From Monodelphis domestica (Eukaryota > Chordata > Mammalia > Didelphimorphia > Didelphidae), in contig NC_077234.1 of NCBI RefSeq assembly GCF_027887165.1, positions 170,474,388-170,538,387 on the forward strand: a stretch of DNA of 64,000 nt. Direction: 5' to 3'. Under the pieces are notes generated by a model. The model had not been told where the DNA came from. It made no database searches and saw nothing but the letters and a program-made list of their open reading frames with translations. Position 1 is the first letter of the stretch, and every line of letters begins with the position of its first letter. Made by a program: the position numbers and the translations under genes. Below, one piece after another: positions 45,793 through 57,798 of this stretch.

Positions 45793-46914
45793 AATAAAGT
45801 TCTAGCTCAGTCCTGCTTATACATCTCTTATAACACCTTTTATGACATTTTGATTTTGCAGTTGTTAATTGCTGACATGTTACAGTCTAAATATCTCTCC
45901 ACTGATATTTGAGGTACCTATGTCTATTTCTTAAATTCCTTGACAGTTATACCACTGCTCCCAGCTTTAAAACATGATGAGAACAATATTAATATTAAAA
46001 ATAAACATTTGTTTCAAGGGAAATCTTTAAATCATGAAAGGTATTAATCTATTTCCCAGAAGAAACGCAAATTATTTTTTTACTTGCCATGTAATTCATG
46101 GAGTAATTCATCTCTCCTATTTTTCCAAATATTAATTAACCAATCCTTGTGAGTTACCCATACAATTGTTTATCATATTCTGAACAATTAAAATTCAGCA
46201 TTCAATTATATTGTGTTCTGTTTTTTTCTTCTGCAGATAGTTAATCAAAATTATTTTTGAAGGTTAGAGATCTTATCTAGGAGACTCTATAAAGTTTCTG
46301 GGTTTGACAAACTCATCAGTCTCATTGTTTAATAGGATAATCTTGAGAATTTCCACATTTATATTCTTTGTTGGACAAACCATATGATCTGACAAATAAT
46401 GATGTTGAATGAATGTCAACTTTTTATGACATGACAAAACCAAAACCATGTCTTCCCTCAAAAGAGTTTACATTCTACATAATGCTATAAAAACAGTTGG
46501 AGAAATAAACTTGTAGGAAACTTTATATTTAATTGAGGACAACTGTGGATGTAACTGAAAGGAGTATGCGCAAATGGCATCTAAAAGGATCATTTTCCCC
46601 CATGAGTACTGGCTCAACTTATTTGTATTTGACCCTTTTAGCAATTACTACCTACTACCACCTGCCCTTCCTTCCTTTTATATAATAAACCCCTTTCTTT
46701 GTTCATGTCATACTGAGAGGGAAGTCAGATTGAGTTGCTGTCATCCCACAGGTCTTGAGGCTTACCAACTTGGCTACAGCCTGTGTTCATCCAACATGGA
46801 GTTTAATATTGGCCAAACCCTCAAACAAACAACTCGTGACTTTTACCTGGTTCTTCCACTCACTTTTTTCAATACATAAATGATGATCTCCACTTTTCAA
46901 GATGATTTGGTTAT
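45793..46914. other. Unassigned DNA
   Basis: No gene; a 101-codon open stretch (46,574-46,879) has no recognised domain. Confidence 0.35.
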
Positions 46915-47045
46915 AGTATCTCATTTTATGCTCAGAGAAATCCTATGACAGAGGTAATGCAGCATTATTAGCTACATCTTACAGATAAGGAATCTAAGAA
47001 ATTTGAATTTGTTCATTTTTACATAGCTACAGAACTATCAGGTAC
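46915..47045 (-). mobile_element. MIR-type SINE fragment
   Basis: ATCTTACAGATAAGGAATCTAAGAA and TACATAGCTACAGAACTATCAGG are the antisense CORE block order. Confidence 0.5.
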
Positions 47046-47394
47046 ATGTTTTAAAAAGTATGTACTATTCAGTGACTTTTGCTTATCTCAATATTGGCAT
47101 CAAATAAGATACAAAACAGCGTGAAAAATGTTCATATAAACTTTTCTCATGTGCCATGGAATATGTTAGGCAATAAAGCAACAACAGAGTCACTAATGAA
47201 AGAGTAGTTTTCAAAATTTTCTAATTCTTAGACAATTCTATAAATGACAAAAGCCAAGAATCTTACAAACTGCAGCAAAATCTAAAGCAAAACTATGTTA
47301 ATTGGACTTTTTATAGACTGTTCAAACTAATTATGTTTTCCCAACTATATTTTGCAGAAAGATAGGAAGCAACTTTTTCTATAGGTATGTAGAG

Positions 47395-47535
47395 TTGCAT
47401 ATAATATTTACCATTAGTCTCTGTAACTTATTAGCTATATAACCATGTGTGGGAGTACATGGCCCAATTAACTCACTCTCTTCATCTTTAAAATAGGTAT
47501 ATTGTCCTTCATAGTACCTCAGATGATTATCATTG
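47395..47535 (+). mobile_element. MIR-type SINE fragment
   Basis: TTATTAGCTATATAACCATG, then CTCTCTTCATCTTTAAAATAGGT are diverged CORE-SINE blocks. Confidence 0.45.
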
Positions 47536-47637
47536 AATATAATAGGATTGTATGTAAAAGTGTTCTCTAATAGTAAAAGCTTTCTTAAAAATAATGAACT
47601 ACATCTTAGGATAGTTAGAACTCTTCAGAAAAATATT

Positions 47638-47700
47638 TCTTTTTCTGCTTCTTTCTTTCTTTCTGTTTCTCTTTTTCTTTGTTCTTTCCCTCTCCCCTCT
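47638..47700. repeat. CT-rich simple repeat
   Basis: TTTC and TTTCTCTTT runs. Confidence 0.6.
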
Positions 47701-48089
47701 TATTATGTATCTATTATGGACAGAATTATAGGATTCAAGGAAAAAGGAAAACAAAACAGAATTTCAAAAAATATGAAAGTACCTCAGGAACTTTCTAGTC
47801 CCAAACATATTTGAACAGATAGTCTCTCTAAAATCTAGCAACCCAAAATCCAGCCACTGCTTGGATTGAAATAGGAAACATATTATCACCCATGGCAAAC
47901 CCATGACATATTCCCAGATTTTTTCAGAATATTTATTGTTTTATTTTTCTTTTATTGACCTTAAATCAATAACTTCACAACTTTACCCATTGCTTCTGTT
48001 TCTATTTCTTGAAATCAAGTAGAAAAATGTCATTTTTCACATGACCATTCCACAAATACTATGTCTTTAAATTTTCTCTTCCTTAAGCT

Positions 48090-48330
48090 AAATGTATTTT
48101 GTTCTTTCAACAGATATTCATATTGAATGATACCTAGTATTTTTTTCATCCTGCTAATGTTCTCTTTGATATCCTTACAAATGGTGGCAGCATTCTTCCT
48201 GTATTCTAGTTCTAAGAATGTAACCTGATACTCAATATGGGATCTGAGAAGCACTTGATAAATGAACTCCATTTCCTCCCTCTTTTTGGCTACTCTACTA
48301 CTTTTATGTTAGCTGTTTTGACTACCTTGT
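48090..48330 (+). mobile_element. Ancient LINE scrap, possibly CR1/L3 class
   Basis: Blocks such as GTTCTAAGAATGTAACCTGATACTC and ATATGGGATCTGAGAAGCAC follow, in diverged form, a sequence widespread in amniote genomes ('tgtgacc.gaactgaacacagtactccagatgtggtctga'). Family name uncertain. Confidence 0.3.
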
Positions 48331-48334
48331 TACA

Positions 48335-48510
48335 GTCATGAGTCATTGAAGAGGGCTAGATTTCAAACCTGAGAACTTTGTTATCAAATACAAGCTCTTT
48401 CATTTAATGACTGTGTATTCTTGGTTGAGTCACTTTACTTTTCTCTGTCTTAATTGTTTTTGTATATAAAATGAATAATTTGCATTAATCCATGTCAGAA
48501 GTTCTTTATT
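48335..48510 (+). mobile_element. MIR-type SINE fragment
   Basis: Has GACTGTGTATTCTTGGTTGAGTCACTTTAC and TATATAAAATGAATAATTTG, the CORE-SINE order in the sense direction. Confidence 0.5.
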
Positions 48511-48639
48511 TGTCCAAATCTATGGTGCTCTGATTATTTCTCATCCACCAAGAAGTTCATAATTTATGAAGTTTAGCTATAGCCTGTCCAAATTTCCTTC
48601 ATATTGTTAACTTGTACTGACCTTAATAGATTTTCATGC

Positions 48640-48842
48640 AAGAACTGAGAAGAAAAATTCCTGTATATGTGCCTTTGCATTGGCTGTCTTCTAAGCCTAG
48701 AATACATTCTCTTTTCATATCGTCTTTTACCATAAACTGGCAGTTTACTTCAAAACTCAGCTTAAGCAACATTTTTCTCATAAAACTGTTCCTAAATTTC
48801 TCTAGTGGCTAGCACCTTATTGAGCTGTATAAATCAGTATAT
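48640..48842 (+). mobile_element. L2 LINE 3' end fragment
   Basis: GCCTTTGCATTGGCTGTC, CCTAGAATACATTCTC, TTCAAAACTCAGCTTAAGC and CATAAAACTGTTCCTAAATTT follow the L2 3' UTR consensus. Confidence 0.65.
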
Positions 48843-48855
48843 ATTCATTTACTAT

Positions 48856-48859
48856 ATAC
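48856..48859. repeat. 4-bp target duplication of the LTR at 48,860
   Basis: ATAC here and at 49,961-49,964. Confidence 0.75.
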
Positions 48860-49960
48860 TGTGAATCTTGAAATTTCTCAGACTTGTGAATGTTAAAAAA
48901 TTCCCCATTGGGGAATTCTCCATTGGGACAACTCCCTATTAGGGACCATTCCCCATCTTAAATGTGAGAACTCTACTTAGATCAGAAATGGGAAGACCTC
49001 TACTCCACCCCTACTTAAGACTGCTTTAGGGGAGAAAACTCCTTGCTAAACAATGAAAGTACTTAAACCCATACTTATAATGAGGCAAAAAGTTCTTTAA
49101 GCCATGCCTATTTTTAGAATTAATACAATAGGGTTCTAAGTACCTATAAAGGTCAGGCAACTTGTGAATTTACAAGGAGCAAAGAGGTGAAAACTTATTC
49201 AGAAATTTTTTTCTGGTTCAAACTTACTAAAAGGATTAGTTGACTCAGCTGTGTTTTTTCTGGTTCAAACTTACTAAAGGGATTAGTCGACTCAGCTGCG
49301 AATTCAGAATGGGCTGTACTTTGGAAAACATCTACTGTGATTGGTAGATGGAAGAACTTAGGGGAGGTAACATAGGAGAAAACCCTCTATATAAGAAAAA
49401 GGAATCTCTTGAGAAGGAAAAGCTCTTGAGAGATAGGCTCTAAGGAGGGTCTCTTGAGAAGAATCTCTTGAAGGACAATCTCTAAGGAGGTCTCTCAAGG
49501 GAGGATGACTGGCTGGAACTCCCTCTGGGGAGACTCTGTCCCCCAGAATCCTTGCTTGAACAGATCTTATGGTGAGTGATAACTGACTGACTGATCTTTT
49601 CTTTTAGGACTTAGTCCTGGGTTGGCCAGTGCTACCCTGGGCCGGTCTATCCTTTTCTCATTTATTTCCTTATTCTCTCCCTTTCTTTGATTCCTCACTG
49701 TATTATTAATTAAATTCTCTATAAAACCCAGTTGACTTGGGTATTTGAATAATTGAGAATATTTCCCTGGTGACCACCTTATATTTTGATTTAAAAACAA
49801 AACACTGTAGTGAAAACATGTTTTCTGCAGTCACAAATTTACTCATCCACTCTTATATCTATCACAATTTATATCTTCCACTATTTTACTCACTACAGTT
49901 TACAACCTCAACCATTTTAATTATTACAGTTTATGGCATCTACTCTTTTAAATGTCACAA
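48860..49960 (+). mobile_element. Solo LTR, family C
   Basis: 1,101 bp, TGTGAATCTT to AAATGTCACA, flanked by ATAC on both sides. Same family and almost the same length as 11,711-12,813. A TATA-like CTATATAAG lies at 49,388. U3 holds a tandem duplication (49,211-49,253 and 49,258-49,300) not seen in the other copy. Confidence 0.88.
49211..49300. repeat. Tandem duplication in LTR U3
   Basis: Two 43-base units with period 47 (TTCTGGTTCAAACTTACTAA start; ends GACTCAGCTGTG and GACTCAGCTGCG) differing at about three positions. Each holds GACTCAGC, an AP-1/NF-E2-like core. Looks like an enhancer duplication of the kind found in retroviral U3. Confidence 0.8.
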
Positions 49961-49964
49961 TACA

Positions 49965-50572
49965 AATGTATAACTGTGAGGATGAATCACCTTAGAACTC
50001 AGTTTTATATTTCTCTTTTCTTTCTAGTAACTTCCTTAATTGCAGTTGTAGAGTATGTATCTACTAAATATTACATTTTTTTCAAGATGGTACAGGAATC
50101 ACAGACTAACAATGGTTTGAAAAGAATTTGTTGTCTGTGTTCAGTGCTTTGTCAAATGGAGTTTCAGAGAACACAAGAATTCACAAAAGAGGTCATAAAG
50201 GTGAAATCATTGTTAGAAATAAAGTTCAATGGAACAGAAGTAAAGAAGTGGTCTGGGGTGTCCTTAGCCTGCCTAAATTTGATGATGGATTAAATGACTA
50301 GAAGTTACAGAGAAAATACCACCTCATATTTTAAGTAGGAATTTCCTTAAATTGCCTCACCAAGAGTTCTTTATATTATTGAAATGACAAGTACAGTATA
50401 TATCCCTTATAAATATTGCTTTAGTTGAGACTTGTAATATAACCTGAAGATAAAAAAATGTACTTTCTACCTATCCCACTCAATAATCAACCAGTGATCA
50501 GCTGTAGAAAAGGTACAGAATAGTCTATAATCTCTAAATGATAGAAAAGCAGAGAATACAGGTATAGTCAGT
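49965..50572. other. Unassigned DNA
   Basis: A 113-codon open stretch (49,952-50,293) overlaps the LTR end and has no recognised domain; treated as chance. Confidence 0.4.
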
Positions 50573-50634
50573 AAGTCAATAAACATTTATTAAGCCCCTA
50601 CCACATGCCGGGAACTATGTTAGACACTAAGGAT
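50573..50634 (+). repeat. Old interspersed repeat, left part
   Basis: GTCAATAAACATTTATTAAG, CCTACCACATGCCGGGAACT. Continues at 51,573 after the LTR insertion. Confidence 0.65.
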
Positions 50635-51572
50635 TATAGGAATAGAGGTTAATAAAGAGGGGAGATGGAAACACAGAAGACATGATTGACAGCTGGAGAG
50701 ATGGAATGTGCAGAGGGATGCTGGGAAGATTTTCAACTGACAGAGGGGAAGGGTTTTGGATCCTGAGCCCTGGAAGAGTGAAGGAGTTTTCCTGAGCTCT
50801 GATTTGGAAATCTCATCAGATTCCCAGGAGTGTCCCAAATTGACTGTAGTACCTCTGGTGTTCAATAATCATTTTAAAGCTCATCTTTCCAAACTTTGAT
50901 GGTCAGACAGGATATTTCAGATTTTGCCCAAGAAGGATTAATCCTAGGAGGGAAGTCTGTGTGTCTGACCAGAAGAAACCTTCTGTCTCAATAACCTCTC
51001 AACCTCAATTTCAAGCTGGTACTTGGGAATTTAAGTTAATCTGGTTTAGGAGAAAGAAGAATTGCTTTCTGGACTGGTTCCATCTGAGGGCAATAGTGGG
51101 GTACTCAAGATCAGTCTGGATAGATTAGCATAAGGATCTCCTGAATCCCAGTTTGCTAAACATTTCCCTTACTTATCATATTAATAAACCACTGATCATT
51201 TGTATTCCAACACAGTCAGATAAATCTTTGGAAGATATTGAAGGAGGTAGAGGGTAAAAAGGTTCAATTAGGGAACTAGTTCTAATAGATTTTGGTTTAG
51301 TCAAACCTTCTGCCTCCCTGACAAGGTCTGTATCATTAAGGACATCTAGGGGTGCAGGAATTTTGCTAAGCCCTGGAAAACTGACAATACTTTACCCCAT
51401 TCATGTCTTTTATATGAATATAGGATCCTGTCTCTCCCTGTACTCAGTTTTCAACACAGGGACAAACCCTTTGAAACCCTCCAGTTAGGAAGGAAGACAT
51501 AACTAGGTTTCAAACACCATCCAGACTAGCTAACAAATAGCATCATAAGGGTTTTTATTTCACAATCTTACA
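50635..51572 (+). mobile_element. Solo LTR, family B, splitting an old repeat
   Basis: 938 bp from TATAGGAATAG (normally TG) to CAATCTTACA. GGAT precedes and AGAT follows it; the uninterrupted repeat would read GGATACAAAA, so this is a 4-bp target duplication with one change. Matches family B (AGGTTAATAAAGAG, CATGATTGACAGC, ACACAGTCAGATAAA; AATAAACC signal near 51,184). Confidence 0.78.
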
Positions 51573-52370
51573 AGATACAAAAAAGCAAAATATAGTTTGA
51601 GTTGCACATAGTTAAATGGGGAAGACAACAAATTTACACAAATTATCTGCAGTATGAATAAGAAATAATTGATAGATGGAAAGCATAAGTATTAAGAGGC
51701 ATTGGAAAAGCTTTCTTTTGAAGATTGGATTTTAGTTGGGACTTAGTTAGCCAGGAAAGACAAGAGTTGTAAATGAAGAACTTTAAAGGGATGGGAACAG
51801 AGAAAATTCCCAGAGATGAGAGATCTTGTTAGTGAAATAACCATGAAGTCAGTGTCACAAGATTGAAAAGTGGGTATAGAAGAGTAAGAAGGCTGGAAAT
51901 GCAGGAGGGCACTAGTTTAAAAAGGGCTTTGAATGCCAAAAGGAAGATTTTGTAAATTTATCCTGGAATTTATTGAGTAGAGGGTGGCATGATCAGAATT
52001 GTATTTTAGGAAGTTCATGTTTGAGTTTGAATAGAGACTGAATAGGAATGAGGAGAGACTTAAGCCAGGTAGGCACTCCAACGAACTATTGCAGTAATCC
52101 TGGTAGGAGGTGATGAAGGCTTGTACTGGTAGTGAAAATATCAGAGGAGAGAAGGGACCATATTTGAGAAATGTGAAGATGATACTGACAGGTCTTGGAA
52201 ATAACTTGAAAATGAGGAGTGAAGATTCTAGGATGACTCCTAGATTGTGAGCCTAAGGAATTGGGAAAATAATGATGTTTTGTGTGGTGATATGGAGGTT
52301 CAGAGGTCAGGGGAAGGTTTTGAGGAAAAGATAATGAGGTAAAGAAGATTGAATATACTATCCTCTGTTG
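51573..52370 (+). repeat. Old interspersed repeat, right part
   Basis: Continues the element: GATACAAAAAAGC, GGGGAAGACAAC, GATTTTAGTTGGGACTTAG, GGGCTTTGAATGCCAAA, GGGTGGCATGATCAGAATTG, TATTGCAGTAATCC, GGAGGTGATGAAGGC, GATGACTCCTAGATTGTGAGCC. A long, non-coding, widely spread mammalian repeat; I do not assign it to a class. Confidence 0.65.
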
Positions 52371-54317
52371 GTTTTATGTTACTATTATTTCAAAGGAGAT
52401 TTAAGCCAGATAGAATATAGAGAGAGAAATATTTTTTTAAGCATCAGTGAAACTTTTTTAAAAAAGAAGAAAATACTTTAAGATATGCAGTTTTGACATT
52501 TCACAGCCTAGAAATGCTCATAGAAATTTTACATTTGATGTTCTTTTTAATAAAAGAAGATTTTACCTAATAATAAATTTAGCTATAGCAGAGTTTGCAT
52601 TTTATACCACATGAAATTGCTAATTACTCTTTATTGCTCCTGGGTTTAACCAGGTTTGATATTTAGATATAATATAAATGGTGATGTTTAAAGGGAAAAA
52701 AACACATTACCTAACTTCTCTGCATTTGCTTGGGTAAAAAGGGAAGGTTTAAATAACCCTTGGCTGAGTTTTTATACTGAATGCAAATCTATTCTTTATC
52801 ATTTGTGTGAATGGATCTGCAGCATATAATTCAAATACAATGTGACATTTTATGTTGTATTAGAATTCACATAACTGCAATTAAAAACTAAAATATAAAT
52901 ATAGTTGCTTTTAATGTGACTTATAGGTGAAACATATTGCCTTCAAGAAAATGTCTCAACTCGAGTAGATGAAAAATGGTTTAGCCTGAACATTTAGAAG
53001 AGTGAAAATACATCAAAGGCCTAAGGAAATGTCATTGAAGGAAATAACAGTAACTGCCTGCAGAACATAACAGGTTTCATTTTGAAATAGATTTTCAGGT
53101 AAGGTTTTTCTTGCCATTTTTCAGAGATACTTGAAGCAACTATAAAAATGGAATTAGCTGGCTAACACACAGTTATATCATTGTTTGTTTCCGTATAACA
53201 TCAGGAACATTTAACTGTCTTTGCAGCAGGAACATGGATTAATGCATAGCTTACTGGACATGGCACACCCATCGATCTTGACCTGTCCAGCAAGTTTGAA
53301 GCATGTCTAATAGAAGATTGTGTAAAAATGATGCAACTCACTCATGCCACTCGTAGCTTTGTATCTCGAGGATATTTTACCAGTACCCTAGAGCTCTCCT
53401 GCATTATATATTTAAAAAATAAACTAGAGGATGATGGAATGTGACATATAATTCTTATATAATGCAGCCTGATTTGCAGGATTTTCTTAGGTTTCAATTT
53501 AGACATAAGATAACAATTGCTGAGATTATACATTAATCTTTACCTTACAATTTTTAGGAATTTTTAAAGAATGAGAGGATGATTACTTTCAGACTTTATA
53601 TAACAAGAGTAAACTTTCCTTTTTCTACTCTCTCGGCCCCTTTTATATCTACTTTTGAACATTTCATCTGTCCTGGAAGATAATAAATATATGTACATCT
53701 TTTAAAAAAGGATTGAAATATACATACAGTTTAATTCCACTAGTTTACCTTATTACCACTAAGAAACAGAATGAAATAAATTTGTTTATCCAAAGAATAT
53801 TAAAAGGTGATTATAGATCTCTACCTGGAGATGTAGGAGAAAATAAGTCAGCACAGACAATTGTCTGTGAGGTGATCAGCATCTATATGGAAATAATGGA
53901 ATTTAGATTCAAAAGATTTAACTCATTTCTTGTCAAATGAAAGAAATGGGTCTCAAAGATGTAAACTGTTTTGACCAAGACCATACACATTTTAACAAGA
54001 AAAAACTCCCCAAACCTAGATCTTCAAATTTCCTTGAGTAAATCATGAGATAAAGCAGTTGTAAGTGAAAATATCAGACTGCCCATAGTTAGGGTACAAT
54101 AATAAAATATATAAGTAGTACATGATGGATACATAGTATCTGGTTATTGCATTGATATTTGAAGTTAAAAATGTGTTCATCCTTTTTATACTTCTCTAAG
54201 CAGGGCATCAATAGATCTGTTAAGAGATCCCCCTCTTCTTATTCCACTGTTTTCTTCCCTCCTCTCCTACTCTTGTTGAGTTTCTGTTGAAATGCATTTC
54301 AGTAGTCAATGCCTTTT
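52371..54317. other. Repeat-free DNA, candidate conserved non-coding element
   Basis: No recognised repeat for almost 2 kb and no long frame. 52,640-53,560 has a balanced, non-repetitive look with some CpGs (CCATCGATC at 53,270, CTCGAGG at 53,366) and an ATCAAAGG (TCF/LEF-like) site near 53,013. Suggestive only. Confidence 0.3.
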
Positions 54318-54331
54318 AAAAACATATTATT

Positions 54332-54543
54332 GGTGCAACTGGGTTGCTCAGTGAATTGAGAGCCAGTCCTAGAGACAGGAGGTCCTAGGTTCAAATATGG
54401 TCTCAGACATTTCCCAGCTGTGTGACCCTGGGCAAGTCACTTGACCCCCATTGCCTAGCCCTTACCACTCTTCTGCCTTGGAGCCAATACACATTATTGA
54501 CTCCAAGACGGAAGGTAAGGGTTTAAAAAAATAAAATAAAAAT
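54332..54543 (+). mobile_element. Opossum SINE1-type tRNA-derived SINE
   Basis: GGTGCAACTGGGTTGCTCAG head, TTGAGAGCCAGTCCTAGAGA, GGTTCAAAT (B box), CTGTGTGACCCTGGGCAAG, CATTGCCTAGCCCTTACCAC and an A-rich tail with AATAAA. Flanked by an imperfect duplication, AAAAACATATTAT (54,318-54,330) and AAAAATATGTTAT (54,544-54,556). L1-mobilised; characteristic of didelphid opossums. Confidence 0.88.
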
Positions 54544-54556
54544 AAAAATATGTTAT

Positions 54557-55194
54557 CCAATGAGGCACTGGGGGGACAAAGGAAGATACACATATGTTCA
54601 TTGTATCCATGCAGTTAAAAGTCTTGAAAAGGACATTCGGTAGATTCACAGCAAATACAATAATTTTTTTCTTGCGTTAGAGGTGGTAAGTTTTGGATAT
54701 GTGAGTTCTTGGTATAAAAAATAATTCATATGCAAAGTCTTCTGATGATAAAAAATTCTGAGAAATTGGCTTCCAGGTAAGAAAACTTTATTGATTAAGC
54801 TAATAATAACCAATAAATTGATTAATAATCTCTCTTGATATTTAAAGACCAAGATATTCTATAACATGGATGATAAAGTAAAATTTTGGAAGCTCATTAT
54901 TTAGCCTGCCCCTACATATCCTAAGACATCTCTCTTTGGTGAATAGCCAATGAGACAGTGGACCATCAATCCATCATTCTCTCAGTCCCTTCTCAATTTC
55001 TTAATTCATGGTAGAAAATCACATACTTGGTCCTCTGATTTCAGTATTTAGAAGGAGGAGCCAAGATTTCCTGGTCAGAAGTGACTTTGTTCAATATTTT
55101 TTAATATAAGATTAAAGGACTCTGCCTTGCTACTACAAGACAGATCTGGCCTAAGCTGGTTTTTATTACCAGTTAAGAATCATCTATCATTTAC
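54557..55194. other. Unassigned DNA
   Basis: AGGAGGAGCCAAGATTTCC at 55,052 faintly resembles an L1 5' start. Otherwise nothing recognised. Confidence 0.3.
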
Positions 55195-55348
55195 TTCTCC
55201 AGCTCATTTTTGAGGAAATTGAGGCAAATAGGGTTAATGACTTGCCAGGCACTAGTTGCCCAGCTAGTATAGATTTGAACCATGGAAAATTAGTCTTCCT
55301 GATTCTAGGCCTAGCACTCTGTCCACAGCACCACCTAGTTGCTCCAAG
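55195..55348 (-). mobile_element. MIR-type CORE-SINE, antisense
   Basis: TTGAGGAAATTGAGGCAAA, GACTTGCC, GTCTTCCTGATTCTAGGC and CAGCACCACCTAGTTG are the standard antisense blocks. Confidence 0.75.
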
Positions 55349-56284
55349 TTATCTATATTTATACATACATACAATTTCTCAAATTAAGCCAAAGTTTTTC
55401 TCATTCTATATTTGTGTAGTCTTTTTTAAAGTAAAAATAGATTTTATAGTTATCTGTATTAAATTCAACACTACTAGCTGTTTTATTTCTACCATTCCAA
55501 CATTTAAAGGTGTTTAGGGGCCTTAATTCTGTCAGCTAATGTGTCAACAATCTCTTCCAGCATAGTGTTACACACAGATTATGATGATTATACTATTTCT
55601 GTTTTGATTCAAGTAACAGATTGAAAAAAATGAGAGAACTAAAGATAGAGTTCTGAAATATTATCTCATAAATCTGTAAACTGCATGGCCACATGTTCAA
55701 CAACCTATTCATTAATGATATTTAAATTGTTTTTTTAAACTGTCTCCATAAAGAAAAATAATAATAATTTGGGTTCTCTTAGCCTCTCCTTAAAATGGGG
55801 CCATTGAAGTGGGAGGATAATACCATTTCCCTAACCACATTTGGTGTTGAGAGGATTAATTATTTAAACTATGAAGAGTATTTTAAAGCTAAGTGCTAAA
55901 CACTGATGACTTTCACCAAAATGTCTTCATGTAATGTCTTACGTCTCTTTAGGAGGCTAACAAGATGAGCACTTTATGATAATGGTATATTTTTCCTTTC
56001 TGTAATTAAGATATATGCAATCTTTCACTTAAATTGCTACTTCAAACTTTTTGTGCCCCACGGCTGTGTACTTAAAAGCTATTTCACTCAGTGAAAGCCC
56101 ATACCAAAGATGCCAAGAGGCGTACAATCATTTTTAAAAGGCAATTCATAAATATCTAATGGATTATAGGAAACTGGCTAAAAATTAACATGCTAAGAAG
56201 AACAAACTTATCAGGCAAATTTAAGTGGAATCATAACATTGTAAAAAAGTCCAGAATTAAGGGATAGCATCACTATATTGGAAT
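55349..56284. other. Unassigned DNA
   Basis: No gene and no clear repeat. Confidence 0.35.
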
Positions 56285-56370
56285 GGTTAACAAACATTTA
56301 TTAAACACATAATATATCCTGTGCACTATCTAAAGCATTTAGAATGCAAATAAAAATAAATCGATAAAGT
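56285..56370 (+). repeat. Fragment of the CAATAAACATTTATT-type old repeat
   Basis: GGTTAACAAACATTTATTAAAC followed by a diverged 'catgtgccaggcact' block. Confidence 0.4.
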
Positions 56371-56914
56371 TCAACCTTTACCAATGATCATTGTTTAGAA
56401 GACTCTGCAGGGTTTCATGAGTAAATGGCATTGTCATAATAGTGAATTACTCTTCCACTTTGTCTATGAACAATACATTTTCTGAGACTGAAGCAATTGT
56501 ATCTTTGATGAGGAGATAATTCCATTTTATGACAGTTAACAATCAGAATGTTAGTGAAAAGGTTGTGTATTGTTCCATTTTTAGGGGACTTTGTGTGATT
56601 TTTATATATGATTGGAGACACCTTGTTGGAGGAAAGTCTTTTTGTTGATGTTTTGCTTTAGTCATTTTAAAAAATAATCAACCAACAAAAAAACATATTG
56701 AGATCTTGGGTTCTATGCCCATTTCAGTTACATGACTACAAAAATGGTGTTAAGAATTCTATATAGAAAAGCCTGTCTCTTTGTTTTTCGTACCTTTTTT
56801 CAAGGATTCCCCTGCGTGTATATCATTTTTATTTAAAAATATAGCAATCAGATAGTAATCATATAGATCCATGGTTATTACTATTATATGAAACAAAAAT
56901 TTCCAAGATTTTCA
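56371..56914. other. Unassigned DNA
   Basis: Nothing recognised. Confidence 0.35.
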
Positions 56915-57158
56915 GAGGCAGTTAGTGAAGAAGTGGCACAATTGAGAGAGCATCAGACCTTGAGTCAAGATGACCAGTCTCAGACACTTATTAGCTGTGT
57001 GAACCTTGGGCAAGTCATTTAATCTGTTTACCTCAGGTTCCCTAAATGAAGATATACATATCACCTCTCCTTGACCATGTGTTGTTATGAGGATTAAACA
57101 TTATGATATTTATAAATTACTTAGCACAGTGATCTATACATAAGTGCTTAGACCTAAT
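56915..57158 (+). mobile_element. MIR SINE
   Basis: GGCAGTTAGTGAAGAAGTGG, CAGACACTTATTAGCTGTG, CTTGGGCAAGTCATTTAATC, GTTGTTATGAGGATTAAAC and ACTTAGCACAGTG: nearly the whole MIR consensus in order. Confidence 0.75.
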
Positions 57159-57204
57159 TCAACACACCTTAAAACCCAATCTCCCTATGTCTTCAGCATG
57201 GGCA

Positions 57205-57300
57205 TCTTGTGTGTGTATACACATATACATGTTATATATATGTGTATATATATATATATATACACCCAAATTATATACATACATTCACACTCTTACCATT
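57205..57300. repeat. TG/TA microsatellite
   Basis: Mixed GT, AT and AC runs. Confidence 0.8.
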
Positions 57301-57425
57301 GACTCCAAGGAGTATGCAACAGTCACAGGCTACTAAGACTGTCTTGGCAGATGGCCCAAATGCAAGTTGAGGGTTACTGATAGGCTCAAAACACCTAAGT
57401 GATTTAGGTAGATGTTCAACCCAAA

Positions 57426-57441
57426 CACTGATTGGGTGCCA
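57426..57441 (-). other. Primer-binding site, tRNA-Lys-like
   Basis: The minus strand reads TGGCACCCAATCAGTG, close to the lysine complement TGGCGCCCAACAGGG with a CpG turned to CpA. It lies just inside the LTR below. Confidence 0.45.
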
Positions 57442-57798
57442 GTTTTCAGGCCCTCTGGGGACTACCCAGTTGGGGATCCCAAGAGGTAAGAATGCAGACA
57501 GACTAAGGAGGGTTGGTGGAAATCAAGAGTCCAATGGTGGCTTTATTGAGGGAGGGCATGGCACTTATAGGGCCCTAAACATACCCATCCCCATGATTAC
57601 AGGAAATATTTACATGGCAACAGACAACCAAGTGTATCCATAAGAAACATGAACACAAACTCAAGATGATACATCTTCTACTAGAGTCTTCCTTAGATTC
57701 TCCAGGGATATGATACACAAACCTGTCCTAGGCTCATTTCTAGATCAGCCAAGTTTATTCAATGTACTTAGGCTTATTTCTAGGGGTTCAACAACTCA
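57442..57798 (-). mobile_element. Antisense LTR, probably ERVK-like
   Basis: Minus strand: start near TGAGTTGTTGAACCCC, CTCAATAAAGCCACC as polyadenylation signal, then a U5 ending just before the lysine-like primer site. Leader-like DNA continues to about 57,320. Short (about 360 bp) and old; class inferred only from the primer site. Confidence 0.45.

Noticed and set aside
49952-50293. 113-codon open stretch
   Set aside because: Begins inside the solo LTR end and shows no known domain; chance is adequate.
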